Positions 61,493-64,000 of a DNA stretch of 64,000 nucleotides are shown in pieces (position 1 is the first letter of the stretch; every line of letters begins with the position of its first letter). The notes under the pieces were generated by a model. That model ran no database searches, had not been told where the DNA came from, and worked only from the letters and a program-made list of their open reading frames with translations. The DNA comes from Kitasatospora sp. NBC_01287 (lineage in GTDB: Bacteria; Actinomycetota; Actinomycetes; Streptomycetales; Streptomycetaceae). The DNA lies in contig NZ_JAPEPB010000001.1 in NCBI RefSeq assembly GCF_026340565.1, positions 2,356,001 through 2,420,000 of the forward strand. Reading direction: 5' to 3'. The translations under genes were made by a program, and so were the position numbers.

Positions 61493-62215
61493 ATGGGGCA
61501 CGGCTGGGAGGGCGTCGTCCTCAGACTGATGCGCGGCAAGGACTTCGAGTTCACGGTGACCGGCGCCGAGCAGGTCACCGAGCGGTTCCACCGGGTCGCC
61601 TTCACCGACGGCGGCATGCTGGCGGCGACCGGCACGCATCCGACGATGTGGGTGCGGGTCTGGTTCGACAACGGGGACAAGCCGCACCAGCGCGCCTACA
61701 CGCTGGTCGACCCCGATCCGGCGGCGGGGACCTTCAGCATCGAGTTCGCCCTGCACGAGGGACGGGCGAGCGACTGGGCCCGCGCCGCGCGGCCGGGCGA
61801 CACCGTCGTGGCGACCGTGCAGGGCAGCGCCTTCACGGTGCCCGACCCGCTGCCCGAGCGGCTGGTGGTGGTCGGTGACGCCGCCTCCGTACCCGCGATC
61901 AACTCCCTGCTCGACGCCATGCCGCAGGTGCCGGCCGAGATCTGGTTGGAGACCCGGCACGCCTCGGACCACGAGCTGCCGCTGCGGCTCACCGAGGGCC
62001 TGCACCGGCTGCACCCCGTCCCCCGGCGCGAGGACGGGGCACACCTGGTGGGCGAGGTTCGGCGGGCCCTGGCGGGGATGGCGGCCGAGCCGGCCGGGGC
62101 CTACTTCTGGATCGCCTGCGACACCGCCACCACCCGGGCACTCACCCAGCTCGTCCGCAAGGAGCTCGGCCGACCGAAGGAGCGGGTGCACGCGCTCGGC
62201 TACTGGCGCGCCTGA
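61493..62215 (+). CDS. Siderophore-interacting protein (ferric-siderophore reductase)
   Basis: A 240-residue SIP-family flavoprotein. The FAD-binding R-x-Y-T motif is QRAYTLVDPDP. FEFTVTGAEQVTERFHRVAF precedes it, and VVVGDAASVPAINSLL marks the NAD(P)H domain. Such enzymes release iron from imported siderophores by reduction. An iron box lies in its promoter. No siderophore transport genes are visible beside it. Confidence 0.9.
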   Translation: MGHGWEGVVLRLMRGKDFEFTVTGAEQVTERFHRVAFTDGGMLAATGTHPTMWVRVWFDNGDKPHQRAYTLVDPDPAAGTFSIEFALHEGRASDWARAARPGDTVVATVQGSAFTVPDPLPERLVVVGDAASVPAINSLLDAMPQVPAEIWLETRHASDHELPLRLTEGLHRLHPVPRREDGAHLVGEVRRALAGMAAEPAGAYFWIACDTATTRALTQLVRKELGRPKERVHALGYWRA

Positions 62216-62362
62216 TCCGCCAGGGGCGACCGGCAACAGCACCCACCGGCCAGTGTCGGCGCCGCGTCCGCGTGGTGACAGCGCGGTGGCCGGTGGGCGC
62301 CGACGGCCTGCCATCACCTGGCGGGCAACCTCGCAGAGTGCGGGCCGCCGGGCGATCACCCC

Positions 62363-62390
62363 TTGCCCGTCGGGAGGCCGTCGCTAGGTT
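62363..62390 (+). promoter_or_regulatory. Candidate promoter for the thiopeptide precursor genes
   Basis: TTGCCC (62363-62368), 16 bp and TAGGTT (62385-62390) precede the first precursor by about 130 bp. The match is moderate. The rest of 62216-62519 holds no gene. Confidence 0.35.
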
Positions 62391-62519
62391 GGTCGACAGC
62401 TGGCGTGAGTCTGGATCAACTGATCAGCAGCCGGCGTAGATGCGACACAGGCTGTTCCGCGGACAGCTCGGCCGCACCGGGGCCGTCCCCGGCGCGGTCC
62501 CCGACCAAGGGAGACCACC

Positions 62520-62708
62520 ATGTCCGACATCACCTCGCACCAGGGCCCCGACCTCATCGACCTGGAGCTCGACCTCAGCGACCTGACGGTCACCGTGCTG
62601 CGCGACTCCGCGGCGCTGCCCGAGAACGGCGCCTCCTGGGGTGCGTCCTCGTGTCAGGGCTCGTCCTCGTGCGCGCAGCCGTCGCCGTACCCGGTCACCT
62701 CGGCCTGA
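62520..62708 (+). CDS. Lactazole-like thiopeptide precursor 1
   Basis: A 62-residue peptide. The leader (MSDIT... DLDLS-type motif ELDLSDLTVTVLRDSAALPE, then NGA) is close to the LazA leader as I remember it. The core begins SWGASSCQGSSSC and ends with a Pro/Tyr-rich tail (AQPSPYPVTSA). Ser1 and Ser12 of the core sit where LazA forms its pyridine. Cys5 of LazA is Ser here, so fewer thiazoles are expected. The ribosome-binding site is AAGGGAGACC. It is the first of four tandem precursors. Confidence 0.88.
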   Translation: MSDITSHQGPDLIDLELDLSDLTVTVLRDSAALPENGASWGASSCQGSSSCAQPSPYPVTSA

Positions 62709-62791
62709 CGCTCGATCAGTCCCGATTCCCGGATCCCACCCGGCTCACGCCCCTTGATCGTTCATCGAACCTCACCGTAAGGGAGGACTCC

Positions 62792-62983
62792 ATGACGCAG
62801 CAGCACACCTGGAGCGACCGCCTCGAACTGGCGGACCTGGACCTGGACATGAGCGAGCTGACCGTGACCTCGCTGCGCGACTCCGTCGCACTGCCCGAGA
62901 ACGGGGCCTCCTCGGGCGCCTCCTCGTGCCAGGCCTCGTCCTCGTGCGCGCAGCTGTCGGCGCACCCGATCACCACGAACTGA
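62792..62983 (+). CDS. Lactazole-like thiopeptide precursor 2
   Basis: A 63-residue peptide from ATG 62792 (AAGGGAGGA upstream). The leader starts MTQQHTWSDRLELADLDLDM and ends ALPENGA. The core begins SSGASSCQASSSC, followed by AQLSAHPITTN. It keeps the Ser1/Ser12-Cys13 spacing of precursor 1. Its 5' region and leader are duplicated almost exactly in precursor 3. The frame is open upstream, but this ATG has the ribosome-binding site shared by both copies. Confidence 0.88.
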   Translation: MTQQHTWSDRLELADLDLDMSELTVTSLRDSVALPENGASSGASSCQASSSCAQLSAHPITTN

Positions 62984-63067
62984 CGATAGATCAGTTCCTG
63001 GTGCCCGGATCCCACCCGGCGCACACCCCCTGACCGTTCATCGAACCTCACCGCAAGGGAGGACTCC

Positions 63068-63265
63068 ATGACGCAACAGCACACCTGGAGTGACCGACTC
63101 GAACTGGCGGACCTGGACCTGGACATGAGCGAGCTGACCGTGACCTCGCTGCGCGACTCCGTCGCACTGCCCGAGAACGGTGCCACCACGCAGAACTGCT
63201 CCTGCATGGCCTCGTCCTCGTGCATTCCGCCGACCATGGGGGACCCGCAGCCGCAGGCCCTGTGA
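63068..63265 (+). CDS. Lactazole-like thiopeptide precursor 3 with Thr-Thr core start
   Basis: A 65-residue peptide whose first 39 residues are identical to precursor 2. The core begins TTQNCSCMASSSC and ends with IPPTMGDPQPQAL. The CSC-x2-SSSC block equals LazA positions 5-13, so azole sites are conserved. Position 1 is Thr instead of the Ser needed for a normal Dha-derived pyridine. The ribosome-binding site is AAGGGAGGA. Confidence 0.88.
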   Translation: MTQQHTWSDRLELADLDLDMSELTVTSLRDSVALPENGATTQNCSCMASSSCIPPTMGDPQPQAL

Positions 63266-63366
63266 ACCATCCCCGCCCACGCCGGTCCGCCTCGCGGCGC
63301 TCTGGTGCCGGGTCAGGCACTACCACCCGGCGGACCGGCCCGGGCGGGGCCACTTCGAAGGAGACC

Positions 63367-63567
63367 ATGATGTCCGATCAGCCGACCACCCCGACCGCTC
63401 CCGGCCTCGTGCTCACCGACCTCGACCTCGGCGAGCTCTCGGTCACCGTGCTGCGCGACTCCGTCGCCCTGCCGGAGACCGGCGCCTCGGCCGGTCCCAG
63501 CTCCTCGTCCTGCGGCTCCTCGTCCTGCGTGACGCCGGCTCCGTACCCGCCGCACCGGTCCTTCTGA
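63367..63567 (+). CDS. Lactazole-like thiopeptide precursor 4 with shifted register
   Basis: A 66-residue peptide from ATG 63367 (or 63370). The leader contains LDLGELSVTVLRDSVALPE followed by TGA. The core begins SAGPSSSSCGSSSC and ends VTPAPYPPHRSF. The SSSC block falls at positions 11-14 rather than 10-13, one residue further from Ser1. The ribosome-binding site is GAAGGAGA. Confidence 0.85.
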   Translation: MMSDQPTTPTAPGLVLTDLDLGELSVTVLRDSVALPETGASAGPSSSSCGSSSCVTPAPYPPHRSF

Positions 63568-63802
63568 GCCAGGCCCGCCGACCCCGGCACCGACGGCCCG
63601 CCCGACCCCGCCCGGCCCCGTCCGACCCCGTCCGACCCGCCGCCATCGGCGACCGGACGCCGCACCGGGCCGGGCCCGTCCCGGTGCGGGGTGGGGCGGG
63701 GCGGGGCAGCCGGCAGCAGCGCCCGCCCCCGGCCCCGCACGCCCACCGCCCCCGCTCCACTCGCCAGGTCCAGCAGAACCAGGAGAACCGGGAGAACCCG
63801 TC

Positions 63803-64000
63803 ATGCCGCACCCCGCAGGGCCCAGCGCCGCCCCCGGCCGCACCGTGCGGTCCGCGCCGTACGCGCTGGCCCGGGCCACCGCGCTGGCGTATCCGCGGCA
63901 GTGCGCACCGGCCGCCGGGTTCCGGGCGGAGCTGGCCGAGCTGGTGGCCGTGGAGGACCGGGTCGCCACTCTGCTGCCCGAGTTGGGCGATGCCCTCTAC
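63803..64000 (+). CDS. Probable split LanB-type dehydratase (LazB-like), 5' part only
   Basis: The frame opens at ATG 63803 (AACCGGGAGAACCCG upstream) and runs off the right edge after 66 residues. RSAPYALARATALAYP resembles the conserved N-terminal R-x-P strand of LanB dehydratases. AELAELVAVEDRVATLLPEL fits the following helices. In lactazole-type clusters the gene after lazA is the tRNA-Glu-dependent glutamylation subunit, which supports the call. With so little sequence the family is inferred mainly from context. 63568-63802 is a Pro/Gly-codon-rich spacer with no gene. Confidence 0.55.
   Translation, partial: MPHPAGPSAAPGRTVRSAPYALARATALAYPRQCAPAAGFRAELAELVAVEDRVATLLPELGDALY

Overview
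The window is high-GC actinobacterial DNA with many GTG starts, ATGA/GTGA gene overlaps, a Streptomyces-style type VII secretion (T7SS) locus with an AAWKG-type protein, two AfsR/SARP regulators and a DmdR/IdeR iron box. It most likely comes from Streptomycetaceae (Streptomyces, Kitasatospora or Streptacidiphilus). No rRNA, tRNA or CRISPR array was seen.

Layout. (1) 1-27.9 kb: a T7SS locus. A giant protein (at least 2,997 residues, running off the left edge) has a WXG100-like N-terminus and a long Glu-rich repeat tract. It is followed on the minus strand by small secretion partners, a YbaB/EbfC-like protein, an AAWKG-type substrate, WXG100 proteins, EccB and EccD. Divergently come EccC, a protein with a degenerate ADP-ribosyltransferase-like C-terminus, and a SARP regulator. 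GTTCA-type direct repeats with about 11-bp period sit in the eccD/eccC divergent promoter and just upstream of the SARP gene.

(2) 28.8-42.6 kb: an orphan biosynthetic cluster. It encodes a stand-alone adenylation protein, a carrier protein, an FAD amine oxidase, an acyl-CoA-ligase-like enzyme, a lysine-2,3-aminomutase-type radical SAM enzyme, an ATP-grasp ligase, two PaaK-like adenylating enzymes, an SDR and two MFS exporters. It has four adenylate-forming enzymes and one carrier but no condensation, ketosynthase or thioesterase domain. I infer a beta-amino-acid (beta-lysine or beta-arginine) amide built largely by free-standing ligases; I do not recognise the product.

(3) 42.8-52.1 kb: a mobile-element-rich island. 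It carries an IS256-family element, a solo inverted copy of its end, a GrpB-like gene between them, and an IS5-family element of 1.8 kb with a passenger gene that interrupts a VOC-family gene. It also holds a decayed transposase, an aldo/keto reductase and an FGE-domain protein. The same 13-bp minisatellite unit occurs at both edges.

(4) 52.1-62.2 kb: a large XRE-SARP regulator, a PaaI-type thioesterase, a membrane protein resembling PaxB/Pyr4-type terpene cyclases, an acetyltransferase, a TetR/MMPL efflux pair, and an iron-regulated siderophore-interacting protein.

(5) 62.5-64.0 kb: the start of a lactazole-like thiopeptide cluster. It has four tandem precursor genes with conserved leaders and divergent cores, followed by the beginning of a probable split LanB-type dehydratase. 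The rest lies beyond the right edge. Two of the four cores break the lactazole pattern: one starts Thr-Thr, and one has an extra residue between Ser1 and the SSSC block.
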